DNA of 64,000 nt, from positions 44,194 through 108,193 of the forward strand of contig JAUILA010000020.1 of the NCBI GenBank assembly GCA_030432655.1, written 5' to 3'. The stretch is from Bacteroidia bacterium. Lineage in GTDB: Bacteria > Bacteroidota > Bacteroidia > Cytophagales > Cyclobacteriaceae. The translations under genes were made by a program, and so were the position numbers. Below are positions 17,794 through 26,195 of this stretch, in pieces. Numbering within the stretch: the stretch's first letter is position 1; every line of letters begins with the position of its first letter. A model generated the notes under the pieces. That model saw only the letters and a program-made list of their open reading frames with translations, did not search any database and was not told the DNA's origin.

Positions 17794-18573
17794 ATGAAAT
17801 ATTACCTTCTCCTTCCTTTTCTGTTATTTTCATTTATCTCTTTTTCCCAGGACCGAAGCATTTATGAAAAGCATCAGTATATCCAGGGCCAGGATACCCT
17901 GAATTACCGTTTGTTGCTGCCCGATGGATTTGATCCTTCCACCGAGTATCCGTTTATTCTTTTCCTGCATGGTGCAGGTGAACGGGGGGATGATAATGAA
18001 AAGCAACTGACGCATGGGTCACGTATTTTCCTGGATCCTGTAGTACGACAGGCCTTTCCTGCTATTGTCCTGTTTCCTCAATGCCCCAGGGACAGTTACT
18101 GGGCGAATGTGAAAATCGACAGGTCAGGTCCCGGGCCTATCTCGCTGGACTTTTCAGGGGATAATCCGCCAACACAGCCTATGGTGATGGTGCAGGACCT
18201 GGTGGATTCGATGGTGGCAGAGTCGTTTACTGATGATAAGCGGATTTATGTTATGGGGCTGAGTATGGGCGGAATGGGAACCTTTGAGATTGTTTCCAGA
18301 AACCCGGAACTGTTTGCTGCGGCCATTCCAATTTGCGGGGGAGGTAATCCTGATTTTGCGGAACGTTATGCAACGACCACCCCGATGTGGATTTTTCACG
18401 GTGCCGTGGATGCGGTGGTATCTCCTGATAATTCAATGCTCATGGCACTTGCCATTCAGCGGGCCGGCGGGGCACCTGCGCTGACAATATTCCCATACGT
18501 TAACCACAACAGCTGGGATTATGCATTTGCTCATCCGGAAATGCTGCCATGGCTGTTCGCACAACACAAGTAA
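17794..18573 (+). CDS. Secreted alpha/beta hydrolase (PHB depolymerase/esterase-like)
   Basis: Signal peptide MKYYLLLPFLLFSFISFS, so exported. The mature protein is a compact alpha/beta hydrolase: strand and oxyanion region LFLHGAGERGDDN (about 52-64), nucleophile Ser in GLSMGGMGTFE (about 152-162), an Asp in FHGAVDAVV (about 204-212) and a His in NHNSWDYAF near 238. This pattern is found in predicted peptidase/carboxylesterase family proteins from Bacteroidota and in feruloyl-esterase-like enzymes. The substrate is not known. It overlaps the following lipoprotein gene by 25 bases. Confidence 0.88.
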   Translation: MKYYLLLPFLLFSFISFSQDRSIYEKHQYIQGQDTLNYRLLLPDGFDPSTEYPFILFLHGAGERGDDNEKQLTHGSRIFLDPVVRQAFPAIVLFPQCPRDSYWANVKIDRSGPGPISLDFSGDNPPTQPMVMVQDLVDSMVAESFTDDKRIYVMGLSMGGMGTFEIVSRNPELFAAAIPICGGGNPDFAERYATTTPMWIFHGAVDAVVSPDNSMLMALAIQRAGGAPALTIFPYVNHNSWDYAFAHPEMLPWLFAQHK

Positions 18574-19463
18574 TCATTGTTTCTGCATGCCTTTTTACCG
18601 CATGCAGTACCACCCAGGTAACGGTGGAAGTACTTAATCCGCCTGAAGTTGATCTGCGCAAGTCTGAGGCGCACATGGTGGTGGTAAGCCGGATTGATCC
18701 TGACAGTCTTGAATTTGATAATGAAAACAAAGCAGAAGTATACAAATTAGCGCTGGAGAATTATCTGAATGGATTAAGGGATGGGTTTGATACCTCTCTG
18801 AACTTAACTCTGACCATTGTTCCGGAGGTATATTTTCCTTCAGGGAATCCGCGTGAAGATGCAATGCCACTGTCCCCGGATCAGGTAAAAAGAATAATCC
18901 GTTCCCATCGGGCGGATTTCGTATTAAGCATAGAAAAAGTAAACCTTTGGTTTGCTCGTTCAACTGAGAAAGACGAAGAGGATGTTAAAACCATGCAGTC
19001 ATTCCTGACAATTGCCGTCACGAATACGCTGTACGACGACGATGGAAATGTTTACAGAAGGGTTTGGGATCAGAATGATGTGCTTCATGACACCCGGGTT
19101 GTAGAGAGCGGGCTTCTTGCCATCGGTCCGTCCCTGGGTAAAGCTGCTGAAAGCGCCAGGCTGATTTCTTATGATCTGGGTAAATGGTTCAACGCGAAAT
19201 TTTTTCCGAAATGGTCTAGTGAACACCGGACTTTTTATGTTCATAAAGAATACGGGTCAGTATTAGAGGCATTCGAATGGGGCCGTTGGGAAGAGGTGGA
19301 ACGGCTTCTTATTCCCTGGACCGAACACCACGACCGGAAACTTTCAGGACATGCTGCCTGGGATCTTTCTGTAACCTATCAGGCCGCAGGCGACCATTCC
19401 AAAGCCAAAACGTGGTCACAAAGGGCCAGGGAACTGCTTGGATCAGGATTCCCGGGAGATTAG
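18549..19463 (+). CDS. DUF6340-like lipoprotein
   Basis: Type II signal peptide with lipobox FTAC at about residues 16-19, followed by a 285-residue mature protein. Recognisable parts are VTVEVLNPPEVDL directly after the lipid-anchored Cys, a central alpha/beta region with ADFVLSIEKVNLWF, and a C-terminal helical TPR-like segment (EYGSVLEAFEWGRWEEVERLL, AAWDLSVTYQAAGDHSKA). This matches the DUF6340 family of Bacteroidota lipoproteins as I recall it. Function unknown. The ATG at 18549 lies inside the preceding hydrolase gene, so translation is probably coupled. Confidence 0.75.
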   Translation: MAVRTTQVIIVSACLFTACSTTQVTVEVLNPPEVDLRKSEAHMVVVSRIDPDSLEFDNENKAEVYKLALENYLNGLRDGFDTSLNLTLTIVPEVYFPSGNPREDAMPLSPDQVKRIIRSHRADFVLSIEKVNLWFARSTEKDEEDVKTMQSFLTIAVTNTLYDDDGNVYRRVWDQNDVLHDTRVVESGLLAIGPSLGKAAESARLISYDLGKWFNAKFFPKWSSEHRTFYVHKEYGSVLEAFEWGRWEEVERLLIPWTEHHDRKLSGHAAWDLSVTYQAAGDHSKAKTWSQRARELLGSGFPGD

Positions 19464-19468
19464 CCGGC

Positions 19469-20497
19469 TTATTTACGGAAAAAATAAACCCCTCCGGCAA
19501 GCAGCACGATTGCGGTGGTGACTACCGCCCAGTAATTCATTCTTCTGGCAGTAACTGACATAGTAAAGTCTCGAAGCAAGAGCCTGGTGGTTGGGGGTTG
19601 CCAGGTCAGGCGGTTTCCTTCTGTTATATCAGCATTGGATTCAACAATTTTCCATGGTACTTCAATATGATTTGTAAATGTTCCATCCGTTACCCAACTC
19701 ATGAAATTCAGTCTTGCTTCCTGCTGTTCAAGTTCACGTTCGTATGCCCTGTCAATTTGGGGATGCGGATAAGGGATGCCAAGACTATCCGCGAACTCAA
19801 TGAAAATATCCTCGTTCAGATCATCACCATTTTCCCCGGTAAGTAGTTTGTACAGATCTTGCCGGTGTACAATCAGCGTATCTTTCCAGGCGGGAGCCAA
19901 TTGATAATCATCTATCTTTTGCATCAGAAAATTTAGCTGGGCTTCAAATATTCCTTCCATGGCATAAACATCCATAATCTTTTCATTCAGCTTTTCGGCA
20001 AACAGACTGTCAGCTTTGCTTACGGATTCTCCTGCGGCCGGTAGTCGGTCAATAAAGGCGTAGTCTTCCGGGGTAAAGAAATCCTGCTGATCGACATAAC
20101 GAAACCTGTCGGCAGCTCTGAAAGTTTCCTTAAAATGAAAGTAGGTAAAGAACCACCGGAACTCTTCATTCAAATCGACCCGGATTCTGAATAGGGAATC
20201 TGATTCCTGATCCATGATTTCATTGAATTCTCCGGCAGAAGAAAATTCCCTGGTAAAGCGCAGATTATATTTTTTACTGTTCTCCTCAGGGCGGACTTGC
20301 TCATATTCCCACCCGTTGTCCGGGGAAATACCGTAGAAATTCTTCCTGGCCAGTTTTTGCTCTGCTTCCTTGAGTTCGATGGTCTTCCTTAACGAGCCAT
20401 CTTCCCTGACCAGGGTGGAAAGCTCTGATTCATGGTCGCAGGCTGTTATCAGGAGAATTACTCCTGCTATTGCGGAAATTGTTGTTAATCGTATCAT
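19469..20497 (-). CDS. Lipoprotein with C-terminal membrane anchor, third gene of a sigma operon
   Basis: Not a recognised family. The N-terminus is a lipoprotein signal with lipobox ITAC at about 17-20; residues 315-338 form a C-terminal transmembrane helix (WAVVTTAIVLLAGGVYFF) ending in RK. The 290 residues between are soluble and rich in Glu, Phe and Arg, with strands near the start (EDGSLRKTIEL) and helices in the middle. Having both a lipid anchor and a terminal helix recalls LppM-type proteins, but I cannot assign it to them. The 4-base overlap with the anti-sigma gene suggests that it either modulates, or is the output of, the sigma/anti-sigma pair. Confidence 0.75.
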   Translation of the reverse strand: MIRLTTISAIAGVILLITACDHESELSTLVREDGSLRKTIELKEAEQKLARKNFYGISPDNGWEYEQVRPEENSKKYNLRFTREFSSAGEFNEIMDQESDSLFRIRVDLNEEFRWFFTYFHFKETFRAADRFRYVDQQDFFTPEDYAFIDRLPAAGESVSKADSLFAEKLNEKIMDVYAMEGIFEAQLNFLMQKIDDYQLAPAWKDTLIVHRQDLYKLLTGENGDDLNEDIFIEFADSLGIPYPHPQIDRAYERELEQQEARLNFMSWVTDGTFTNHIEVPWKIVESNADITEGNRLTWQPPTTRLLLRDFTMSVTARRMNYWAVVTTAIVLLAGGVYFFRK

Positions 20498-20979
20498 TTT
20501 GAGTTGTTATTTTCTTTGGAGTACTTAAATCGTTTATAAAGTGAGAATGGCTGCTCTTTATTGAGCCGCAGTTCTTTGATGTCGGGGCTGACAAGTGAGG
20601 CTTCCCCATGTACAGGAATGCTTTTTTCGGGCTGCCTATATACCTGCTGCCACTCTGCAATAAAGAAGAAGAGGATACACATGCAAAAAAGCGCGTATGT
20701 ATAACGCAGCAACCGTCCCCTAAGAAATGCAAATAAGGGCTGTCTCCGGTTTTCTTTCCGGTAAACTCCTGTCATCACCTTATCCGTTAATCGTTCTGCA
20801 TCTACCGGAGCAGGGGAAAAGTTAGCTGCATACTCCGTTAATTGCCGCAAACGAAGTGCTTCCTTGTATTTCTGCATGCAGGCCGGGCAGCTGTCAACGT
20901 GTTTGGACAGCAGAATTTTTTCCGGTTCTGTTAATTCCCTAAACCGGAATATGGCATCCTCACATTTCTGGCAATTCAT
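20494..20979 (-). CDS. Anti-sigma factor with zinc-finger (ZAS-like) domain
   Basis: The N-terminal domain carries the H-x3-C-x2-C motif of zinc-binding anti-sigma factors (H27, C31, C34 in SKHVDSCPAC), plus C3 and C6. A single transmembrane helix at about 100-121 (YTYALFCMCILFFFIA) precedes a short 40-residue extracytoplasmic part. This is the expected layout for a membrane-held inhibitor of an ECF sigma factor. It overlaps the sigma gene upstream and the lipoprotein gene downstream by 4 bases each. Released or proteolysed anti-sigma would free the sigma factor; the signal is unknown. Confidence 0.88.
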   Translation of the reverse strand: MNCQKCEDAIFRFRELTEPEKILLSKHVDSCPACMQKYKEALRLRQLTEYAANFSPAPVDAERLTDKVMTGVYRKENRRQPLFAFLRGRLLRYTYALFCMCILFFFIAEWQQVYRQPEKSIPVHGEASLVSPDIKELRLNKEQPFSLYKRFKYSKENNNSK

Positions 20980-21533
20980 AATAATTCGTTCTTAAATGGA
21001 CTGAGTAATTCGCTCATTCTTTTTCTTGCGTGGTACAGATTGCTTTTTATTCTATCAGTACTGATATCAAGTAAAGACTTTACTTCCCCTGGTGATAACC
21101 CTTCGAGGTCTCTGAGGATAAAGACCGCTTTCTGGACCGGTGTCAGTTTTTCAGTGGCGATCATCAGGATGTCGGCGGCTTCCTTTCCTGACAATTCACG
21201 ATCTGCCCGGAGATCCCCTTTGACAGAATGTTCTGCTATATCCCCGGATTTACTGGCCATGCGGTATTGCCTGGATTTAAGCACATCCAGGCAATAGTTG
21301 GTTACGATCCGGTACAACCAGGTTGAAATTTTAACACCTGGTTTGTAGCCGGATAAATTCTTCCACAGGCGTATATAAACTTCCTGAACAGCATCTTCCG
21401 CTTCATGCGGATTATTAAGAAACCTGTATGCCACTTTATAAACCATTGGCTGCGTATCCTCAACGATTTGCCGGAAAGCAATTCGGTCTCCCTTGAGCGC
21501 CATTTCAACTAAGACTGAGTCCGGCTTATTCAT
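20976..21533 (-). CDS. ECF-type RNA polymerase sigma factor
   Basis: 185 residues with region 2 at about 25-90 (YRFLNNPHEAEDAVQEVYIRLW, then STWLYRIVTNYCLDVLK) and region 4 at about 125-180 (LTPVQKAVFILRDLEGLSPGE, a helix-turn-helix with STDRIKSNLYHARKRM). The linker between the domains is short, as in all ECF factors. First gene of a three-gene operon with the anti-sigma factor and the double-anchored lipoprotein, all joined by 4-base overlaps. It probably activates its own promoter in the 260-base region upstream, where I find no clear conserved element. Confidence 0.92.
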   Translation of the reverse strand: MNKPDSVLVEMALKGDRIAFRQIVEDTQPMVYKVAYRFLNNPHEAEDAVQEVYIRLWKNLSGYKPGVKISTWLYRIVTNYCLDVLKSRQYRMASKSGDIAEHSVKGDLRADRELSGKEAADILMIATEKLTPVQKAVFILRDLEGLSPGEVKSLLDISTDRIKSNLYHARKRMSELLSPFKNELL

Positions 21534-21796
21534 ACTACTGGTGATACGACATTCTGGTGATCAGGTAAAATAAAACGTTCGAATTTGTCAAAATAATTAA
21601 GGTAATCGATCAATTAGCGTCATTGTAACCCGTAATGCATCAATCAAACAGGCCGTATCTTTCACTAAATCTGACACAATAATGCATTTTATCTCTAAAA
21701 ATTACATTTCATCAGATTATAGGTTGGTTTAATCGTGAAGGCGGTTACAGTTTTACTTCTCCCTGTATCAAACAGACAGGCCAACTATCTTTTTTT

Positions 21797-22285
21797 ATGT
21801 TGACTAACCAGACAAATACAGAAGGATCGAATACTACCTTGGTCAGGGAGTCGCCGGAGCTGATTTCCAGGGCCGGTATTTTTGGAGATTATGTACGGGA
21901 AGTGGTATTTCCTGTTCATAAGTACACAATTCTGCATGATAAGGAGGCGAATCCGCGTGATTTTGACCCTCAGTACAAAATGATTTGTCATGAAATGGAT
22001 CGTGAATTCTACCTGGAAACGCGTTTCAGGCATAAATCTACCATCGATACCTATAAAATTCAGTGGTGTATTCAGGAAGAACTTAACCGGTACAAGGAAC
22101 TTGAAGGTAATGCAAAAGTATTCCTGGCGCTGGGACTGGGAGAAGATCCGCATAAGCCAACCCAGCTTTTTATAATACCCATTTCAAGTATCCACTTTAC
22201 CTCGTTTTATGAGACGTTTCTGGATAAGTATGCTTTTTATCCAGGTAAACCGGTTTTTAACGGGGCACTCTGGAGAATAAATTAA
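21797..22285 (+). CDS. PDDEXK-like (restriction-endonuclease fold) hypothetical protein with Arg for Lys
   Basis: 162 residues, no signal peptide. The arrangement RDFDPQY (D55, D57), 17 residues, then FYLETRFRHK (E74, R76), a helix with IQWCIQEELNRYKEL (88-102) and strands VFLALGLG and PTQLFIIPI matches the common Bacteroidota nuclease-like proteins whose core reads PDF...EFWVExKYRS...QxKRY. Here the catalytic E-x-K is E-T-R. That suggests either a non-catalytic DNA-binding member or a variant active site. It stands alone after a 263-base intergenic region. Family assignment is by pattern only. Confidence 0.65.
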   Translation: MLTNQTNTEGSNTTLVRESPELISRAGIFGDYVREVVFPVHKYTILHDKEANPRDFDPQYKMICHEMDREFYLETRFRHKSTIDTYKIQWCIQEELNRYKELEGNAKVFLALGLGEDPHKPTQLFIIPISSIHFTSFYETFLDKYAFYPGKPVFNGALWRIN

Positions 22286-22352
22286 CGGTTGCGAAGCATT
22301 TTCCGGTGCAAGGAAAATTTTTCTAAATTACAGTTGAACCAATTCAATCAAT

Positions 22353-22940
22353 ATGAAGTGTTTCCAACTGTTATTAGTGTTGTTGTTAGGCGCAACCGCC
22401 ATTATCTCAACTGCGCAGGATTCTCTGAATACCATTGACCCCCAGTTGTCTTATAACAAGGAGGTTGCCCGCGGATTTTACGAGGATTTGTGGTTTTCAA
22501 ACAATACCGGTCAATTTGACAAATACATGGCGGATGAATACATCATTCATGATATTGGTGATGACCGGATGGGCGTGGAAGACGGGATTGTTCAAAAGGA
22601 GATAGCCGACTTCTTTTGGTCCAATGGAAACATGGAAGGTGAAATTGAATATCAGCTAGCCTCTGACGATATGGTGGCTACCCGCTGGATCTGGACTTAC
22701 AAGCCGACCACGATGCTTGGTCGTTTTGTCGTCGGTGACATTTCCATACCAATTATTAATGTTTTCAGGATCAGAAATGGAAAGATCGTGGAAATATGGA
22801 ATCACCGGTATGACATTGATACCAACCGGACAAATATGTATGTAATAAAAGGCCTGCTGATCGGTCTATTGATTGCCATGATCCCTTTTACCTGGGCACT
22901 TTATCTCCGGAGAAAGCTCAAACGAAGCCGTGCCGACTGA
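22353..22940 (+). CDS. Exported SnoaL-like protein with C-terminal membrane helix
   Basis: Signal peptide (MKCFQLLLVLLLGATAIISTA) followed by a SnoaL/ester-cyclase-like NTF2 fold: EVARGFYEDLWFSNNTGQFD helix, DEYIIHDIGDD, and the terminal strands INVFRIRNGKIVEIWNHRYD typical of SnoaL. A transmembrane helix (about 163-183, GLLIGLLIAMIPFTWALYL) and a basic tail (RRKLKRSR) follow, so the NTF2 domain faces the periplasm and is tethered to the inner membrane. Tethering is unusual for this fold. Substrate or ligand unknown. Confidence 0.78.
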   Translation: MKCFQLLLVLLLGATAIISTAQDSLNTIDPQLSYNKEVARGFYEDLWFSNNTGQFDKYMADEYIIHDIGDDRMGVEDGIVQKEIADFFWSNGNMEGEIEYQLASDDMVATRWIWTYKPTTMLGRFVVGDISIPIINVFRIRNGKIVEIWNHRYDIDTNRTNMYVIKGLLIGLLIAMIPFTWALYLRRKLKRSRAD

Positions 22941-23501
22941 TTAGTGTTCAATCACCAGTCCGAACGAAGATACCAGTGATGGAAGCTGGTCTGCCCGGAA
23001 ATTCGCTCCCCGCACGTCATTCTCCGTTAATTCAAGGGAAACATTCAATGCCGTTCGAAAGTCTGTACCCCTTAGGGTGCAATCCCTGAAAATTGCCTGG
23101 TCCAGATTACATTCTTCAAATTCTATATCGCTCAGGTTCGCACCGGTAAAATCGGCCTCCCGTAATTCGCAGGCGGTGAAAGTGGTTTCAGGAAGAGAAC
23201 GGTCGTAGAATGATGTGAGGTGCATGATACAATCCCGGAAAAGCACATCAAACAAGTGCTTGTCGGCGTAATCAAACCGGATCCCCGTAAGTTTACAACC
23301 GGTAAATAAGACCCCGTTCAGGACTGTATTATTCATTTTTGTCATCGTGAGATCACACTCCGTGAATTCACAATCAATAAAGGTATACCGTGACAGGTCT
23401 TTTTTATGCCAGCTGCATTTCCTGAACTGACAGTTTTCATAGGACCCGCGCGGGGGACAATCCTGGTTTACAAATTCCTCACCTTCTACGTACTCTTCCA
23501 T
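22941..23501 (-). CDS. Pentapeptide-repeat protein
   Basis: 186 residues forming a right-handed quadrilateral beta-helix. Pentapeptide units A/C-[DN]-[LF]-x-x are visible from about residue 25 to 150, for example CQFRKCSW, CDLTMTKMNN, ACELREADFTGANLSDIEFEE and CNLDQAIFRDC. The C-terminus, NDVRGANFRADQLPSLVSSFGLVIEH, resembles the end of Qnr-type proteins, where a last pentapeptide coil is followed by a dimerising helix. Qnr proteins protect DNA gyrase from quinolones, but similarity at this level does not prove that role. Its ATG overlaps the 3' end of the rhomboid gene by 16 bases. Confidence 0.88.
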   Translation of the reverse strand: MEEYVEGEEFVNQDCPPRGSYENCQFRKCSWHKKDLSRYTFIDCEFTECDLTMTKMNNTVLNGVLFTGCKLTGIRFDYADKHLFDVLFRDCIMHLTSFYDRSLPETTFTACELREADFTGANLSDIEFEECNLDQAIFRDCTLRGTDFRTALNVSLELTENDVRGANFRADQLPSLVSSFGLVIEH

Positions 23502-24109
23502 GGCTCAAATGTATCTTTCCAGTAAAAATAGAAACAGAAACCGGTTATCACTGCGGTCAGATGAAAAAGGTTTCCAAATATAAACGTGTGTATGAGCGTA
23601 TGGGCAGGATTGAAAAGCAACGGAATGAAGGTCATAATCATGGTAATCACCAGCCACATGACCCACATAAGAACACTTGCCATTCCCCTGACGGAATCAA
23701 ATTCACCTCGCTGGTCATTCCGGATGATAAGAAGAAAGGGCGAATAGGCCCAGATAATACCGGACGAACCGTTGATCCAGATTCCACTGATCAACTGTAT
23801 AAGAATGAAGCTCAACCAGGCTGTCAGGGTTAGAAGAATGAGCCTGTTTGCTCCCAACAAGATTTCAGTCCACCTTCCCACCATGAGTAATAGTGCCATG
23901 TTCAGGCCAAGGTGAATCAATATTGATAAAGGTTGATCTACCTGACCGTGCTGAAATACCATGGTAAAGTAATTCCACCAGTAATTGCGTTCAGGTTCGG
24001 CTGAAAAAAGCAGATAATACTCCTCAGAGAATATCCCGGGCAGTGATACAATGCAGCACATCGCAAAGAATATCAAGGTGACTGGTGTTCTTGCAGCGTG
24101 CTGAACCAT
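23486..24109 (-). CDS. Rhomboid family intramembrane serine protease
   Basis: 207 residues with six hydrophobic segments. Active-site features match rhomboids: H66-x3-N70 in HLGLNMALL (oxyanion-stabilising His and Asn), nucleophile S116 in the G-x-S-G motif NGSSGIIWA at the start of TM4, and catalytic H183 in GNLFHLTAVITG in TM6. It therefore should cleave transmembrane substrates within the inner membrane. The L1 loop is short and the WR motif is not obvious. The gene is the middle of a compact minus-strand group (cupin protein, rhomboid, pentapeptide-repeat protein) with a 3-base gap upstream and a 16-base overlap downstream. Confidence 0.85.
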   Translation of the reverse strand: MVQHAARTPVTLIFFAMCCIVSLPGIFSEEYYLLFSAEPERNYWWNYFTMVFQHGQVDQPLSILIHLGLNMALLLMVGRWTEILLGANRLILLTLTAWLSFILIQLISGIWINGSSGIIWAYSPFLLIIRNDQRGEFDSVRGMASVLMWVMWLVITMIMTFIPLLFNPAHTLIHTFIFGNLFHLTAVITGFCFYFYWKDTFEPWKST

Positions 24110-24112
24110 TAA

Positions 24113-24868
24113 TCAGTAATGGTGTACTTTTCCATAGTCAGAAAGCGCCTGATCCACGCTGATTTCCGGCACTTCCAGCGTGCCATCGCCATGCTTGATT
24201 TTTTTGTCCATATCCAGGTTATGGATATCATAGGGCGCATTGTTAAGGTCAAGAACAATAATATCAAGTGTGAATGCATGGATCGACTCTGCTATAAACC
24301 AGTGTATATTGTCGTGATCATCTGAGATACTTGATGCCTCTCCAGGCGTCACTTTTTTATCCACCGTAGGCCGGATAATAAGACTATTGCCTTTCTGCTC
24401 AATTTTGTCATACTGTCTGAGGTGCATCTGACCTTCAAGTACCAAGTGCATTGACGCCATATTACTGTGCCCATGTGGGATTATGGCACGATCTTTTGAC
24501 ATTCCGAAAATTTTCTTCACGAATGAAGTTTTTTCGGGCAATCCATCCATTTCAGGGAATTTAACATACCTGGTATTCACACCGAGGTCGGGGAAATCAA
24601 AACCATTTTGCAGCGCTTTTAAGTCAATAAATTGAACTATTTCCTGAAGGTCCGTAGATAGGAACAACTTTTCAGTCAGATGTTGCCATTCCGCAGGAGT
24701 CACTTTTTCCTTTTTTAAATCCTGGCAATATTCGTCCAGCCTGGCCACCCAGTGATCAAATGAAGAAAGCTTATTTTTCCTAATTGCATCAGCCTGCAGA
24801 ATTCCCTTCAGCAATGAATGCGTGCTGAATGCAGCCAAGGCGTTGGTAATAAATTCCCTCCTTTCCAT
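24113..24868 (-). CDS. Cupin-like protein with a Tat-like N-terminus
   Basis: The start MERREFITNALAAFSTHSLLKG resembles a Tat or Sec leader (RREF), though the hydrophobic core is weak. The C-terminal half is a cupin-type beta-barrel: HGHSNMASMHLVLEGQMHLRQYD supplies two His as metal ligands followed by the canonical Gly turn, and later strands include NIHWFIAES and FTLDIIVLDL. The N-terminal 110 residues are helical and unassigned. Enzyme or binding function is unknown. It precedes the rhomboid gene with a 3-base gap. Confidence 0.7.
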   Translation of the reverse strand: MERREFITNALAAFSTHSLLKGILQADAIRKNKLSSFDHWVARLDEYCQDLKKEKVTPAEWQHLTEKLFLSTDLQEIVQFIDLKALQNGFDFPDLGVNTRYVKFPEMDGLPEKTSFVKKIFGMSKDRAIIPHGHSNMASMHLVLEGQMHLRQYDKIEQKGNSLIIRPTVDKKVTPGEASSISDDHDNIHWFIAESIHAFTLDIIVLDLNNAPYDIHNLDMDKKIKHGDGTLEVPEISVDQALSDYGKVHHY

Positions 24869-25043
24869 TGAGCAACTTGATTATTGTATTTCAAATTACG
24901 CTTTATATTTTCTTACTACAACTCCGCCAGGGAGCGCTTAACGAAAAAACCGACCTAATCTAACCGGAATACCTGAAGTTGGCAGATGTTAAGGAATTGA
25001 TCCCCCAAGATGGGTGAATTCATGCTATTTTGTACCTTCCTGT

Positions 25044-25619
25044 ATGAGACTGCTTATTTATATACTCCTGCTGGCCATATCCTTACCTGCCATTTCCCAA
25101 AGTACCATGTACGATCCCAATCCGGAATATCCTTTCGGAAGGCCAAATCCGTCTGCGCCTGAGGAAATTAAGGAGTTCGGTGAAATGATCGGATCCTCGG
25201 AATGCATTTCCATCCAGCGCCGTCCGGACGGCACCTGGCTGGATTCACTAAAAATGACATGGAATTTCAAATATATCATGAATGGAACGGCAGTTCAGGA
25301 TGAGGTTTTCTCGGAAGATGAACGCTATGCCGGTAGCCTCCGTCAGTATCAGGCAGATTCTGCCAAATGGTATGTATCTTACTATTCATCCAGGGGTCTG
25401 CCACCTTACCCGTTCTGGACCGGCAAACGGGAAAATGACAAAATTGTGCTTAACCGGCCAAATTCTGTTGTTAATAATAAATCAGGTACCAGCCGGCTTA
25501 CTTTCTATGATTTAAGTGAGAATAGTTTTAGCTGGATGGGAGAATGGCTCAGCGACGACGGGACAATAGAGTTTGTTTTCTGGAAGATCAGTTGCAACAA
25601 AAAAGATGCATCACCCTGA
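25044..25619 (+). CDS. Secreted hypothetical protein (lipocalin-like strands)
   Basis: The ATG at 25044 gives a clean signal peptide (MRLLIYILLLAISLPAIS); an ATG at 25014 adds 10 residues in front. The mature 173 residues contain repeated short antiparallel strands: TWNFKYIMNGTAVQDEV, KWYVSYYSSRG, TSRLTFYDLSENSFSWMGEW, GTIEFVFWKISC. This is the pattern of DUF1579/lipocalin-like proteins of Bacteroidota that measure or bind small ligands, but I cannot assign it firmly. It converges with the mocA-like gene and overlaps it by 9 bases. Confidence 0.72.
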   Translation: MRLLIYILLLAISLPAISQSTMYDPNPEYPFGRPNPSAPEEIKEFGEMIGSSECISIQRRPDGTWLDSLKMTWNFKYIMNGTAVQDEVFSEDERYAGSLRQYQADSAKWYVSYYSSRGLPPYPFWTGKRENDKIVLNRPNSVVNNKSGTSRLTFYDLSENSFSWMGEWLSDDGTIEFVFWKISCNKKDASP

Positions 25620-26195
25620 TCTCAGGTAATCTTCCCAGTCCGTTCTGGTATCAATATCTACATTCCCTTGTTCAAATGGGATGGTGGATACAGGTTTCTG
25701 AAAGAGCAGAGGCTTGGCACCGGATTCGTCCGCTACCTTTAGAAGGTTGGGAAATTCAGACTTGTCAAAAAGGGCCGGTACACCAATAGTTCCCTGGTAG
25801 GAGGAAGCCACAATGGTATGAGTGCCGGTTTCCCACTCCTTAATTAAATGGTTAAAGATATCAGCTGAAATGAATGGCTGATCACAAACTGCAACGATCA
25901 CCGCATCAAGATCCTGAAGCGCCTGAATGCCTGTTTTCAGACTGCTTCCCATTCCCTTCTCCCAGTGTTCATTAAATAGTACGTTAACCTGCATTCCTTC
26001 CATGGAAGATGCAACCTCCTTATGACGTGCTCCAAGCACGGCCACCACCTGATCGGCATTTGATCCCTTTGCTTCGTTTATGGTTCGGTTAAGCAAAGTT
26101 GAACCTGCCAGGGGCAGTAATTGCTTGGGCTCCCCGAGCCGGTTCGACCCGCCGGCGGCAAGAATCAGGATTGCTGTGTTCTTTTTACTCTGCAC
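25611..26195 (-). CDS. MocA-like molybdenum cofactor nucleotidyltransferase
   Basis: Transfers a nucleotide (CMP in E. coli MocA) to molybdopterin cofactor for molybdenum hydroxylases. The N-terminal nucleotide-binding motif LILAAGGSNRLGEPKQLLP (about residues 10-28) and the acidic metal-binding segment AVIVAVCDQPFI (about 96-107) are conserved. The length (194 aa) fits. Translation starts at a GTG (26195) that overlaps the end of the XdhC gene by 11 bases. The context with XdhC supports a role in maturing a xanthine-dehydrogenase-type enzyme, which is not encoded in this window. Confidence 0.88.
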   Translation of the reverse strand: MQSKKNTAILILAAGGSNRLGEPKQLLPLAGSTLLNRTINEAKGSNADQVVAVLGARHKEVASSMEGMQVNVLFNEHWEKGMGSSLKTGIQALQDLDAVIVAVCDQPFISADIFNHLIKEWETGTHTIVASSYQGTIGVPALFDKSEFPNLLKVADESGAKPLLFQKPVSTIPFEQGNVDIDTRTDWEDYLRSG

